A DNA stretch of 64,000 nt from NCBI GenBank assembly GCA_021234155.1, contig JAJEKV010000174.1, positions 885,964 to 949,963 of the forward strand, written 5' to 3'. Under the pieces are notes generated by a model that was not told where the DNA came from, did no database searches, and saw nothing but the letters and a program-made list of their open reading frames with translations. Source of the DNA: Isoetes taiwanensis (lineage: Eukaryota; Streptophyta; Lycopodiopsida; Isoetales; Isoetaceae). Shown piece after piece: positions 30,600 through 41,889 of the stretch. Made by a program: the position numbers and the translations under genes. Each line of letters opens with the position of its first letter. The stretch's first letter is position 1.

Positions 30600-32960
30600 C
30601 AAAGCATTATCTTAGATGGTGGGATATAATAAAATGAGGCGAGAAGATTCAGACCAACAGATAGAGATAGTTGGTGAAGAATTGAAACCAATTAAAAAAA
30701 AAGTGGACTAAGTATGGATGCTCAGTTATTACAGATGCATGGATATAGCATGATATCTAATTGCATGGGCACCATTTTCCACCATGTAATTGATTGCTCA
30801 AAGGTTGGTCTGAAAATTACAGGGAGATTTATCTTCAAAGAGATTTAAAGAACAATAGAGGAAATTGGGCCAAAGAATGTTGTCTAAGTTATAACAGATA
30901 ACGGATCTAGTTGTAAAAGCATGGGGTTGAATTACCTTGAAAACTCAAGCATTTGTTGGACGCCTTGTGCAAGTCGATCGTTAGATTTACGTCTTGAATA
31001 TATTTCCAAGATCCAAGGGGTAAGCAATGTCATTTAGAACTGACACTTAATTAACTTTTTCTTACAAAACCATCTCGCATTAAGTATCTATAGAATAGAA
31101 TAGAATAGATTTTTATCGCCCACTGGAGACCAATTGGCCTATGGGACTCAAACAAAAGGGAGCAAACAAGCATATTACTTGTCGAATTAACCCCCTCCCC
31201 CCCCCTCCAAGGGGTTTTCGAGGGAAAAACCTTAGCAAGTAATAAGTATTTGGCATTAATATTACAATTGTAGGACAATTCAATATCAGCCCCAAAGGAC
31301 ACAACCGAGTCCGTGAATCTATAACTTCACGGAGATATGACCCAATAAGCCCACTTTTGACGCGCCATGGCCGACCGCCGTGCACTACTAATCGAACATA
31401 CCGCTTCGGATATGGGCAAAACGCCGAAAGTGACACGGAGGGCATGACATTCATCTTCAATGGCCCTCGATGGCAACACCGACAAAGCCTCCCTCCGTGC
31501 TTCCAAGTCCAATGCCCTGTCTCACGCGGAGATGATGTGCACCGCATTGAATGGAAGCTATAAGTCCAAGGCTTCTTCATGGGCAAATGGGTGTACAAGT
31601 CTTTGGTGTGGGCCTCTTGTGAGTCTAGGATTGACTTGGCTGCCGATAGTGTGTCATCTTAACGCAAGGCCGAGCATCCGCAGATCCCGTGAGCTTGCGA
31701 AGGAAAGTAGCATCTAGGTATAGTTTTTAGTGCATTGTGATCCCTGCTTTGTCATGCCCGACGACCGCTTTGCATGTACATCCCAACGTGAGAACCAGCG
31801 AAGCTTGTTGTTCTTCCAAAGAGGCTTTGAGGCGCTGGGGACCCATTGCTACAGCCAAAGCAAGGTTGGGCAAACGTATATCACCCATAGCGACCACCTT
31901 CTGGAAGTAAATAATAATATGGCATCCAATGCAGCCCATTGAAGGAGTAGAAAACTTGTCTCCTAGAGTAGGATCTGGTATGGAACTGTGGACTTTACCC
32001 CAAGGGCTCGTGCCAGAAAGGCTTTCTGCACCTGCTCGAGATCATTCCTGGTGGTAAGGGATATCACGGGACCCCACACTTCTCCCCCGTACAGGAGGAC
32101 CATCTCGATCAAGGCCCTAAACAGGTGTGACTGGTGGCCCTAGGCATAGAGAGAATAGCCAGGTTGAGCTCTTGCATCCATCAACTACAAGATGTTAGAG
32201 ATATTATTACGTGTTTGCAAGTGTATCATAAGGACTGTTGTATCAGATTTATGGAAGGAATGGGATGGAAATAGAATGCACTAAGAATACAAAGAATGTG
32301 TTATGATGCAAGTTTTTGGGATGATATAGAGGCTATTGTGAGAGGATTGAGTCCAATTTACACAGTCTTACGTATTTCTGATATGGGAAGCAACATATTA
32401 TTAGGCCGACTATGGTTGTTGCAGGCCAGAGCAATACACAATTGGCATAGGGGAATTTTAGTTATTGGTGATGGTAATAATAGGTTGGAAATTACGGTGA
32501 GTGAAATGCCAAAAGTTGTCACAGAATTTGAAGTAGAATCTGATTTCAATGAGGAGGATAATAAAAGTAGTGATGATGATGATCCAGATTATAATGTAGT
32601 TAGTGCATACGTGAATGTAGCATCCTCTAGTGAGCCACATAAGGATATTTTCTTGAAAGAAGAAGGTGTGTACGGAGTTAATGATGATGCGGTTGTAGAT
32701 TTGGAGGATACAATTCTAAATTTCATGGGTGTTTTAGATGTTAACCAAGTGGAAGTGGAGCAAGAATGTGGAGGGAATGGAAAGGAAGAAGAAGATACTA
32801 AACAAGATAAGTACCCTGATTATTTTCCAAGGTGCACAATTCAAGATGTCAAGGTGGAAAAGAAACCTACATAAAAGACTAGTCAATATGAGACCTTCTC
32901 ACAACCTCCTAAAGTGCAAGAAATTAGCCTCGGAAAAGGAGAGGTAGTAAAGACAATAAA
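30600..32960 (+). pseudogene. hAT transposase remnant (DUF659-type), split by a LINE
   Basis: Part 1, about 30660-31010: KKWTKYGCSVITDAW-type start, VITDNGSSCKSMG and WTPCASRSLDLRLE, the usual catalytic-region motifs of plant hAT proteins. Part 2, about 32185-32874: VRDIITCLQVYHKDCCIRFM, then FWDDIEAIVRGLSPIYTVLR and SDMGSN, then an acidic tail with SSDDDDPDYN. Stops and a LINE insertion (31092-32170) break the gene. No terminal repeats were identified. Identity as hAT rests on the WTPCA...CLDL-like and FW..I..I....P.Y.VLR patterns. Confidence 0.75.
31092..32170 (-). mobile_element. LINE 3' part, minus strand, inside the hAT remnant
   Basis: On the minus strand, about 32130-31955 encodes LLYGGEVWGPVISL...LEQVQKAFLARALGVKSTVPYQILL, the C-terminal region after the reverse transcriptase in many plant non-LTR elements, followed by stops. 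The 3' end is a (TTCTA)n tail at 31092-31113. The last 500 bases are related to 58981-59690. The 5' part, with the reverse transcriptase and endonuclease, is absent, which is the usual 5' truncation. Confidence 0.8.
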
Positions 32961-33118
32961 GTTAGGGGCTGAGGTTAATTGGGGATGACCTGTGGGTTCA
33001 AGTACCTGCAATGGTAATGACAGATCAATGTGATATAACTTGGGATAAAAAAAAAAGCTGAATTCTTACCTTGTCATAGGTCTTCTATTCAATGTTGTGT
33101 CCTGGAATGTATTTCAAT

Positions 33119-33740
33119 TCATTTGGACAAGTTGGTCAAACAGTCATGTGCATACCACTCTTCTGTTTCATCATCCCTTGGACAAACTAGTGATCTCCAA
33201 AGCTCACTAGTAGAAGAATATGTACATTTATTTGCCATGCAAGTTGGCCCAGGGCCACAAACCACACATGTGCACTTTCATTATGCCTAACCTTATTTAT
33301 TGCTTGCCTAATGAAATCTGTTTTCATGTGATACACACAACAACAAGTTTCTCTATCCCTAACCTTCCTTACATATGGTGGTTTCAGAGCATGAAACATC
33401 GAAAAAGACAACTCAAGCTTGGGATATTCAGCAGTAAAATGCTTATAGAAAGTAACCTGCAAGTGCAAATTCACAAGTTATAAAAAGAATTTAAAAAGGC
33501 AACAGAAAATCAATATAGAAACACTTACTTGAGTTTCCTCTAGAAAGTTCAAGGGATGCATTATGTTCACTCCTTTGCCTAGTCTGATCTTCATCACATG
33601 TTTTTTGCAAGGTGACACTCTAGTGTTATTCCTCCAAAAGTCAACCGCAAGTTTCCTCTGATCATAAGAAAGCTTGTCACTCGAAAGTGCTTTTTCTTTA
33701 AACATTGACCATGGTCCTTCCCCATGTTCATGAGCTAAAG
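33119..33740 (-). pseudogene. Fifth transposase copy, middle part
   Basis: Minus strand. Exon to 33530: EKALSSDKLSYDQRKLAVDF, then FWRNNTRVSPCKKHVMK and FLEETQ. A 73-bp intron (33529-33457, GTAAGT...TTGCAG) follows. The next exon starts at 33456: FYKHFTAEYPKLELSFSMF, KPPYVRKVRDRETCCCVYH (CCC-x2-H motif), then ELWRSLVCPRDDE and a stop near 33119. The N-terminal part of the same gene lies at 37040-38496 in the opposite orientation because of an insertion and an inversion. Confidence 0.8.
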
Positions 33741-33789
33741 TCTCTTAACAACAACAAATGTGAGACAATTCTTCTATTCAGTTCATTGC

Positions 33790-33815
33790 GGGTGGTAGCC
33801 CTTAAGTCGAAATAT
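33790..33815 (+). repeat. Element X, left end: GGGTGGTAGCCCTTAAG
   Basis: Similar to 38497 (GGGTAGCCCTTAAG). Both interrupt the same transposase gene. After undoing the inversion described at 35307-41111 the two become inverted ends of one insertion with TGC on both sides. Confidence 0.5.
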
Positions 33816-35306
33816 CGCCAAAAGGCTATTTTTTGAACATTTGCATTTTTTTTTCACTATTGTTGAGTAGGATCAATTAGAGTGGTGCCAATAAAATATC
33901 GCCATCTTGTCTATTTAAATTTTCTCCCTCCACTCATAAGTTAGCCCCACGTCACTAAATGATGGATTCTTGGATAAGCCCCCATGTGAATTTTATTCTT
34001 GGTAATTATTCTAAAATGGCCCTTAAACCCTAAAAAAATCATGTAAAATTAATAACTAATGCTATTCTTGGTGAGTTTTTTGAATTGTCGTTTACCTCCG
34101 TGAAAAAAGGGGGAACCATGCATGTTACATGGATCTCATGATCCGGCTCCAACATCCAGGTATGCAATCCCGGAGTATTTTGCTTTTGGTCTGTTGTTTA
34201 TCCAATCTTAAAAAGATGACTGAAATCAAATCGATTTGTGCTTGCCCACCATAATATGCAATTATGCCTCGACAAAATTTGTGTACTTGTTGTTGTTTAG
34301 CCCGTAATGTGGAGCTATTGAGATTTACAATCAGATAAGGGCTACAAGATATGTTGTAGAGTAGTTATAGTTGGTTTGCTTACTCATTTTATCAGAATAC
34401 TTGCCCTCTTGATTTAGTTATGAGGCAATTGATTTTCTTTCATTTTAGAGCAATCGTACCTTATCTTGGCTATCTATTTTTTCTATCTCTTGTTATCATG
34501 ATTATTTCTATGTATGTGCAACCAATCTAGGTAATATATGATGTATATGATTGTTTGTCTCTTGTACTTTAATCATCAACTGCTCAGTTCAATTGTTGCA
34601 TAGATATCCTTATGACATGATCACACTCTTCAAATTGGTGACGAATGATGTTAAATATCTAGGGTTTAGGCACCAATGTCTTTATTGTGGGATTAGTCTA
34701 TTACCTTGTAACACTTCACGGTCAACGCCACGTAAGCCACGCTCACCACGCTCATGGACCGCCATTTTTGCCCACACTGGCCATTTTTGCCCACGCCAAT
34801 ATTGCTAGTGATAACCACCCACCGCCACGCCACGACCCATCTCCACGACCAATGCCACGCTCTTCATGTTCCTTGGTCCACGCTCACGCTTCCTTCCACG
34901 CCCACGGCCACGCTTACTATCGAGGAGCCACGCTCATGCTCACGACGCCAACGATTTGCTTTGGTCTATGGTGATCACGCGGTCTGCATTTTCCGATCAT
35001 TTTTCAAGGCCCCTTCCTATTGTTTTAAAGTGGGATTTTTTGTTGTTTGACTTACCCATGGTATGCGGGTAAGTTATATATCTTCTTAGCCCACTTACTT
35101 ATGGCCCATCCACATCGACATTATTTGGGCACTCAATTTCGACATCATCGCGCCACGCCATCTTTCTGACACAACAAAACCATTACCAAGCATTACCATT
35201 TTTTTCTGCTTCTAAAATTTTTGGCACCATATGTTGTAATTGTCGGACTTGTCTTATAAAAAAGTCTCAGACATATTTTTGTGCTAAAAACTTTTAGGGG
35301 AGGCGT
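33816..35306 (+). other. Element X interior, no recognised gene
   Basis: AT-rich sequence with short frames only, apart from the CCACGC array. No transposase was found in this part. Confidence 0.4.
34725..34965 (+). repeat. CCACGC motif array in element X
   Basis: About 18 CCACGC/CCACGA words in 240 bases, such as CCACGCTCACCACGCTCATGG and CCACGCCCACGGCCACGC. It resembles the private motif arrays of E1 and E3 in density and irregular spacing. Confidence 0.8.
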
Positions 35307-35648
35307 TGTTAACCACCTAGTGGTTAACATTGTGCATGCACATGTTAGGTGTCGTGGTGGTGATCGACACTTGGCATGATTAGGTTAACATAAGTGTAGG
35401 GATTAGATTTAGTTAGTGTACGCAGGCTCGCATTTTCTGGCCTACACTATATTAGGACAGGAGCCTCTTCGGATGTACTCAGGTTTGATCTCATATTTGG
35501 AGAGCCTCATTTGGCCACGTTCCCCTTCATTCTTTGTACATATTTTCTTGTCTTGTTCTTGTTTTGTGATCATGAGCATGGCAGCTTTGTAGCATCCTAT
35601 AGCATCATGGATCTTTGTTTGTGTGTATGCCAAGAACTCAAACTAACA
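35307..35648 (+). mobile_element. LTR copy A (plus orientation)
   Basis: Begins TGTTAACCACCTAGTGGTTA and ends ...CTCAAACTAACA. It is followed by AATAG, which is the inverse of CTATT at 41112 after the inverted copy B (40736-41111). The two copies are about 90 percent alike and point toward each other. Confidence 0.85.
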
Positions 35649-37040
35649 AATAGTTCTGCTCAACTTTAGTTAATTGTCTACTTGCATAGAATATGGGATG
35701 GTCAATATCCTTTTCATCAGCTTGACATAAAGCGCTACCTATAGCATATTTTGATGGATCAATCAATACATGGAATTCTTTAAACCAGTCTGGCGACTTT
35801 AGAATAGGTGATTTAACTAGGGCTAGTCTTAGTTCTTCAAATTCTTTTTGACATGTATCAGTCCAAACATATTCCTTTTATTTTTATAGCAACTTAGTAA
35901 GTAGCAAAGCTCTTTGTGCATAATGATCAATAAAGCGCCTATGATATTCCACATGCCCTAGAAAAGCCTACAACTCTTTAATGCTCTTTGGAGGCTGCAA
36001 ATCAAGGATTTTGGAAGTTTTGTGTGGGTCAATCATAAGTCCATGTATCGATACAACAAAACCTAGCAAAACACCATGTGTAACCACAAAAGTACATTTT
36101 TCTGGGTTTAAGGAGATTCCATATTCTCTACAATGCTTAAAGCATAACTCCAATTTACTCAAACGATAACTCAAAGAGCTAAACACAGCAAATCCATCTA
36201 AGAATACCTTCATGAAATCTTGCACAAACTCCTTGAAGGCTTGCGTAATAACCTGCTGGAATGTGGCCGGAGCGCTACGTAAACCAAAGCGCATCACTCA
36301 ATAAGCGTAAGTTCCCCAAATAGTCATAAATGTTGTCTTTTCTCTATCTTCTGGTCTAATCAATACTTGGTTGTACTCCAAGAATCCATCCATAAATGAA
36401 TAAACCTCTTGACCCGCTACAACATCTAACACCTCATCTGTGAAGGGAATAGGGAAATGGTCTTTTCGAGTAGCATCATTTAGCTTCCACATAAACACAT
36501 ATTTTCAAGTTTTTCTTATAAACACACACGACGGGTGAATATCACTATAATCCACAAGGTAGATAAAGCCAACCTTAAGCAACTTATCAATCTCATCCTT
36601 AACTGCTTTGGCAAATTTAGGATTAAGTCTATAAGGCTTTTGCACTACAGTTTTAGCATTAGCATGGAGCTCAATCTTATGCATACACAATGATGGGTTA
36701 ATGCCCTTCGAATCGTCATATGACCAAGCAAAAATGTCCTGATATTCTGAAAATAATGCAGGGTGTGCTTTTTCTTGACATATGCAAAAAATCATGTGGG
36801 CGACACCCATGCTAGAAAACTACTCGAACTTCAAATGCAAACGCCACGCCCTTCCTCGACCGTCACTGAATTTTTGCCCTTCATTCGGCCGTCATCCAAA
36901 TTTCCTGAGCGGGAGGGAGATTCTTTTCTTGGATCGTTTAGGCGCCAAAGCAATTTTGCAATTCGAAATGGGAAGTGTAGTCTCATGTTCTTGCGAAATT
37001 TCTTGCAATTCATCCATCTCTCCAGTATGGACAATCCGAA
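35649..37040 (-). pseudogene. Ty3/gypsy reverse transcriptase (inverted piece)
   Basis: Minus strand. 36810-36505 has YQDIFAWSYDDSKGI and KIELHANAKTVVQKPYRLNP then GFIYLVDYSDIHPSCVFIRK. 36498-36298 has RKDHFPIPFTDEVLDVVAGQ and YSFMDGFLEYNQ (in place of the usual DGFSGYNQ). 36297-35968 has MMRFGLRSAPATFQQ and FMKVFLDGFAVFS (YVDD equivalent LDGF) and CTFVVTHGVLLGFVVS. It continues to SRQLTKVEQNY at 35650, where LTR copy A interrupts it. The next residues (SATEREALGMIFSIQ) are at 41112 on the other strand. Confidence 0.9.
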
Positions 37041-38496
37041 AGATTTATGGAGTGCTGCCTTAGTTTCAGCAAGAATTTTGATGACAAGATGATTCCTGGT
37101 AGAGGTATGTCAGATGCTTACTGCCTGTCCTTGACTGCTCTGGACACTTAATTTTTCATTATTATGCCTTAATAGGAGAAGACAAATCTACTGTTGTCCT
37201 TGATGAAACAAGAACAGAGGATGTTCAACATGAAAACAGATATGAAGGTATGTCGTTAGTGCTTGTTTAGTGCTGTAATAACCATGAATTTTGTAATGAT
37301 ATTGAATGTGTTAAATGGTGTCATGTTATTTGGGAGACCTATGAGAAGCAGTGGCAGTAGGTCAAAGTCAAAGTCAAAAGTGGCGGGCACCCCCTACCCG
37401 GGTGTTGCTGGGCTCGCTAGAAACACACAGACATCCCCTGCCCGCCACTTAGGGTTTGCGTTGACTAGTCAAAGTCAAAGTCAACTAGGGCCGAATTTTA
37501 AGGAAGGCAAGTCTATCTACTCCTGATTTTTAGGCAAGTTGGAGAACTTTCTATATGAAGGGGATGAACAATTTGACAAGTGGATGCACCCGGATTGGAA
37601 GGTAAATATGGAGATAAATAGTAAGGCATAGACAGGTGGGCTTGCAGGTTGAGATAGGAAGCAGGAGATTGTTTGAGCGCCTGATTGATCTTGTTGTCAG
37701 TGTATTGAGTATCAGTTTATTGAATACATTATCTTCAAATTCTAACAGAATGTACTACTTTCATTTAAGGTCGTGGATGTTCCTGTCAAGAAGCACATGC
37801 TCAAGTTGTGCAGAATGACACAAATGCTGAAGAAGAGGATTCAGGTAATTCAGGATTTATTTTGTTGTTGTTTGCTTGTCTAAATAGAGACTTCATATAT
37901 AACCTTAGTTTTTTATTTATCTTTTTAGATATTGGTGCTGAATTTTGTTATGAAGAAACATAAATTGATTTTATGCACATGGTGAATTCATTCAAAATGA
38001 GACACATGCTCCAATGGATATTGAAGGTAAGTCAAGGTTTATCTCCAATTGTTTATTCTGTATCCTTTACAAAATTAACTTTTGTTAGCTTCTTTAGGTG
38101 TGCTTTGTAGGAAGAAGAGAGCTGAACAAAGAAGAAAAGAAAGACAAAGACAGAGAGACACGGAGGCTGCAGCTGATGAAAAAGCCAAACTGAATGGTGA
38201 TTTCAGCAGAAAAAGAAAAGATTGTCAAAGAATATTGGCAAACTTGTTACTAATATTTGTAGGAATGCTAGTGAAAAAGATAAGGAAGATATTCTAAGGG
38301 GTGCAGCCAAATGGTTGCCTGGTCTAGGTGTTCAAACCACCAAAGAATTCAAAACAATGAAAGCTATAGTGGACAACTTGAAGGATTCATTTGCAGCCCA
38401 CAAATATGCAAAGGATACAGATGCATGGAGAGCAAGAAGTGCTGCCATGGCTTACTCTGTTAATGCTGACACAAATAGAAGGGCCTATGCAAAGCA
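37040..38496 (+). pseudogene. Fifth transposase copy, N-terminal part
   Basis: A chain of small exons separated by short GT-AG introns: DDKMIPGR/gtatgt, GEDKSTVVLDETRTEDVQHE/gtatgt, YEGDEQFDKWMHPDW, CSCQEAHAQVVQNDTNAEEE, then a basic exon RKKRAEQRRKERQRQRDTEA at 38107-38165 and a final piece KWLPGLGVQTTKEFKTMKAI...AWRARSAAMAYSVN at about 38305-38465. It ends where element X begins (38497). The order and strand fit the 5' half of the gene at 33119-33740 once the inversion is undone. A frameshift is present near 38220. Confidence 0.6.
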
Positions 38497-38525
38497 GGGT
38501 AGCCCTTAAGCCCAAATTTTCATAG
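38497..38525 (+). repeat. Element X, other end: GGGTAGCCCTTAAG
   Basis: GGGTAGCCCTTAAGCCCAAA, preceded by GCA, which is the inverse of the TGC preceding 33790. See 33790-33815. Confidence 0.5.
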
Positions 38526-40735
38526 GCGTAAGTTAGAATGGAGGCGAATCTTAGTTTTTTTCAATTAGTTATGTTGGCGATTTTGTTTTGGGCTTCAATT
38601 TGAGTTGTAGCAACCTTGGCAAATCTTTCACCCATCAAGCGATGGAATATATACTTTTTTCTCAAGTAGAATTTGGGTTTACAATATATATTTGTTATGT
38701 CCGTATACAGTTGTAAGCGTAATGCTCATATAATGAGTATGCATGTTACCAGACATTGGCATATGTGTCTTCACAAGAGAAAGGCCAAGTTGATTAGTGT
38801 CAACAATAAAAACGTAAATTACACCCATCTAATAGTACCCTAAGGCATTAATTTTTATTGGACCCTAAATTTACCTTCATTGTGACACCCCTAATTGAGC
38901 GATAAAATGCTTAGATATTGTATTTTCTGAATTACTAGATAATGGGCCGTGACTGCATCTGAACCATAAAATTAGGGGCGGCCAGATCTGAGCCGTTGGG
39001 TCCAAAAAACCCTAGCGTGGATCAAAAAACCCTAGCGTGAGGCAGAGGCGTCTTGAAGAAAACAGAGGTATTGCAGCCGGATTTGCAGGTATGGCGGCCA
39101 AAGGGGCGGATTTCTTCTTATAGAAAGGCAGGATCCGGATAGATAGAATAGCATGGAAAAACTGTGATGTTGTCCTGATGTTGCTGGATGGGCGACCGGA
39201 TTGAGAGGCAAATGCTGCTTGGAACAAATAGATAGCAATGGGAAGGATGATTCGATTGCGCTTCATGCGTGTTCCGTTGTATCTTGGCCTTATAGTGTGC
39301 AAATCTGATTGCTGTGCTTGTTGCTAACTGTGTACAAAGGATTGCAGATGCCAAAATGCTAAAAATCATTTAATGTAAGAGTGTGGGCCGGAATGGCAAC
39401 CGGATTGCAAAGGCTTAAATTTCTGCTGCTTGCTTAACACAATGCAAACAAAGGCAAACACTGGAATTTACTAATTTTGCAGGGCGGATATGATGCCGAG
39501 ATATGAGCTGCTGCGGGAATAGAACCGGCCTCGGGTGGTGCAACGTGAATGCTCAAATCTTCGGAAATGTTGGCTAAATTGTTGCAACAAAGGAAAACTT
39601 GATGGATTCGCACTCAAAAATGGGTGGTAAGGCAGGGGCCGATGGGGTAACCCTCTTTATCGGATTCTCGCTTTGAACCGGATTGATTCCTTCTTGATGT
39701 AATATGCAGATACTTGGGTTGGAAAAACTTCGATAGAGATATATATATATATCTTATTTGTTGAGTTGGTTCGTAAACTTTCGTAAGACCGGAATGACCG
39801 AATGCGGCGTGAATCGGCTTCTAAATTGTTTATCAAAATTGCTGACTGCTCTGCGATTTGCAGATGCCTCATATTGGTAAGGAAGAACCCAAGGGATCAA
39901 TAGGTACAGTTGCTTCTGAAAATATGTTTGTGCTCCACTCACATATGGAAGTCTGATGTGCTAATGGTGCTTGTGTGCAGATGATGGAGACTGGAGAGCT
40001 TTAAGAAATCTGCCGTAATGCGTTGTGTACAGATGTGCTTGCTAGAATACTGCTCTCTGCGACTGTGATCTTCGAATGAATGGGGGCTAGCCACAAACGG
40101 CCTGGCCCTCTTGAAAAAGTCAATAAGAATTGCATCTTGATACTATACTGAAGATATGCAGGTGCCCGGAGAATTATGGCTTCATAACCACGAAAGTTGG
40201 GGGCTAGCCACAGTGCTGGCCCTCTTAAAAAATGAACAAGAAAGCTTCATACAGAAAGCTTCTGAAGTACTGCCTTTGCCTTTGAAACGAAATATTTTTG
40301 GTTGTGCAGAAGCACGATTTTGTAAGAAAACCGAGATAAAAACAGAGGATAATGAAGAAATCGTGATATTTTGACAAGTTTTCAGCAAAGAAAAGAGAAA
40401 AGAAGATCAAACTCTGGATTTTTCTGAAGATCTTGCAGAGAGGAGTGCTGTCACCACTCCAGAAATCCCCGACTGTAAAACTGTGCTTGCTGCAACAGGA
40501 AAAACAGAGTGTTTGAAAACGATTTTCATAACAAACTAAGGGCTAAGGAATTGATTGACAAAGGGGCTCCAGCCGACCATTTTCAACAACCGGTTGGGCA
40601 AGGGATTGAAGGGTTGAGAGTAGTGTACAAGAAGTATTCAAGAACCGATGATGATGAGAGCAAAGAAGAACAAGCAAAGAAACAAAGAAGGTGAAGCAAG
40701 TGATCACGAGCTTAACCCGCATAACGGGGCCAAGC
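38526..40735. other. Element X/LTR interior, no recognised gene
   Basis: Contains an imperfect duplicated phrase GGGGGCTAGCCACA...CTGGCCCTCTT at 40082-40114 and 40199-40228, and an orphan frame 40509-40694 (basic and acidic, KKQRR end). The bases next to LTR copy B (minus strand TGGCCCCGTTATGCGGGT at about 40731-40714) could be a primer-binding site; the matching tRNA was not identified. Confidence 0.35.
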
Positions 40736-41111
40736 AGTTAGTTTGAGTTCTTGGCATACATATCGCAAAGCAGAAACCCATGATCGCCGGATGCTACAAA
40801 GCTGCCATGCTCATGATCACAAAACAAGAACAAGACAAGAAAATATGTACAAAGAATGAAGGGGAACGTGGGCCAAATGAGGCTCTCCAAATATGAGATC
40901 AAACTGAAAGTACATCCAAGAGGCTCGGGTCTAATATAGTGTAGACCGCAAATCTGAGCCGTACACTAACTAAATCTAATCCCTACACTTATGTTAACCT
41001 AATCATGCCAAGTGTCAGTCTGCCACCACTGACACCTAACATGTGCATGCACCTAACATGTGCATGCACCTAACATGTGCATGCACAATGTTAACCACTA
41101 GGTGGTTAACA
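40736..41111 (-). mobile_element. LTR copy B (inverted relative to copy A)
   Basis: Reverse complement of copy A with a local expansion: ACCTAACATGTGCATGC occurs three times here and once in copy A. It ends ...GGTGGTTAACA, followed by the target sequence CTATT and the gypsy reading frame. Confidence 0.85.
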
Positions 41112-41868
41112 CTATTCTGCTACTGAGCGTGAGGCCCTTGGCATGATTTTTTCGATCCAAAAATTTAGGCATTATCTCCGTGCTAATGAATTTGCATTTG
41201 TAATTGACCACCAACCTTTGAAGTATTTGATCAATAAGCCTTGCCGCATGGGAAGGATTGCTTGTTGCTTGTTATTGCAGGAATTCAAGTTTCGAATTGT
41301 TGTACGAGCTAGAAAGATACATTCAACAACTGATCATTTGTCAAGAATTTCAGGACCAAAAGAAGATGGAGATATTCCATATTGTTTACCAGATGAAGTA
41401 CTCTTTTTTGTAGAGGTTGTACCCGAATGGTATGAATCTATCGCATCGTATTTATCTACAGGGGAATTTCCAGACGGTATGAGTGATGTTGATAAAAGAG
41501 GCTTAATAATTCAATGAAAGCCATATACTCTTGTTGCGGATCAACTATATAAATTAGATCATGATCATGTGTTGAGAAGATGCATAATGCCACATGAAAT
41601 TGGCACTGTGTGCAATCATGTCATGATGGACCTAGTGGTGGGCACTCTCTCCAGATACTACTATTAAAAAATTCTTCAAGCTGAGTTATGGTGGCCTAAA
41701 TTGCATGTTGATGTCAGAGAATATGTTAGATATTGTGATGTATGTCAAAGGGTGGGAAAGCCTTCTAACAGAGACGTTATGCCTTTGAATCCAATAATGC
41801 CTATCTTGCCTTTTGAAAAGTGGGGAATCGATTTTGTAGGACCAATCAAGCCATCCGCTATGCATACT
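41112..41868 (+). pseudogene. Gypsy RNase H and integrase N-terminus
   Basis: SATEREALGMIFSIQKFRHY and VIDHQPLKYLINK (RNase H), then FRIVVRARKIHSTTDHLSRI. After a stop (about 41515), a zinc-finger type segment WWPKLHVDVREYVRYCDVCQ and WGIDFVGPIKPSAMHT of the integrase follow. The reading is cut by E4 at 41869 and resumes at 50120 with NKYILVCTDYITKWVEA. Confidence 0.9.
41865..41868. other. Target duplication TACT, left of E4
   Basis: TACT before E4 is repeated at 50116-50119. Joining across one copy restores the integrase codons ...ATGCATACTGGGAATAAATA (M-H-T-G-N-K). Confidence 0.95.
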
Positions 41869-41889
41869 GGGTAGAAGCATAAAAGGGTG

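Noticed and set aside
30900-30925. GTAAAAGCATGGGG as another E-family end
   Set aside because: It lies in the hAT coding frame (CKSMG), lacks GGGT and has no partner or duplication.
31113-31598. 161-codon minus-strand frame as a gene
   Set aside because: It lies within LINE 3' sequence that recurs at 58981-59690; no conserved domain.
34687-35072. Overlapping His/Pro/Ser-rich frames of 68-98 codons
   Set aside because: They arise from the CCACGC array in three frames; no domain.
36831-37092. Plus-strand frames over 36763-37092 as genes
   Set aside because: They are antisense to the gypsy pol N-terminal region.
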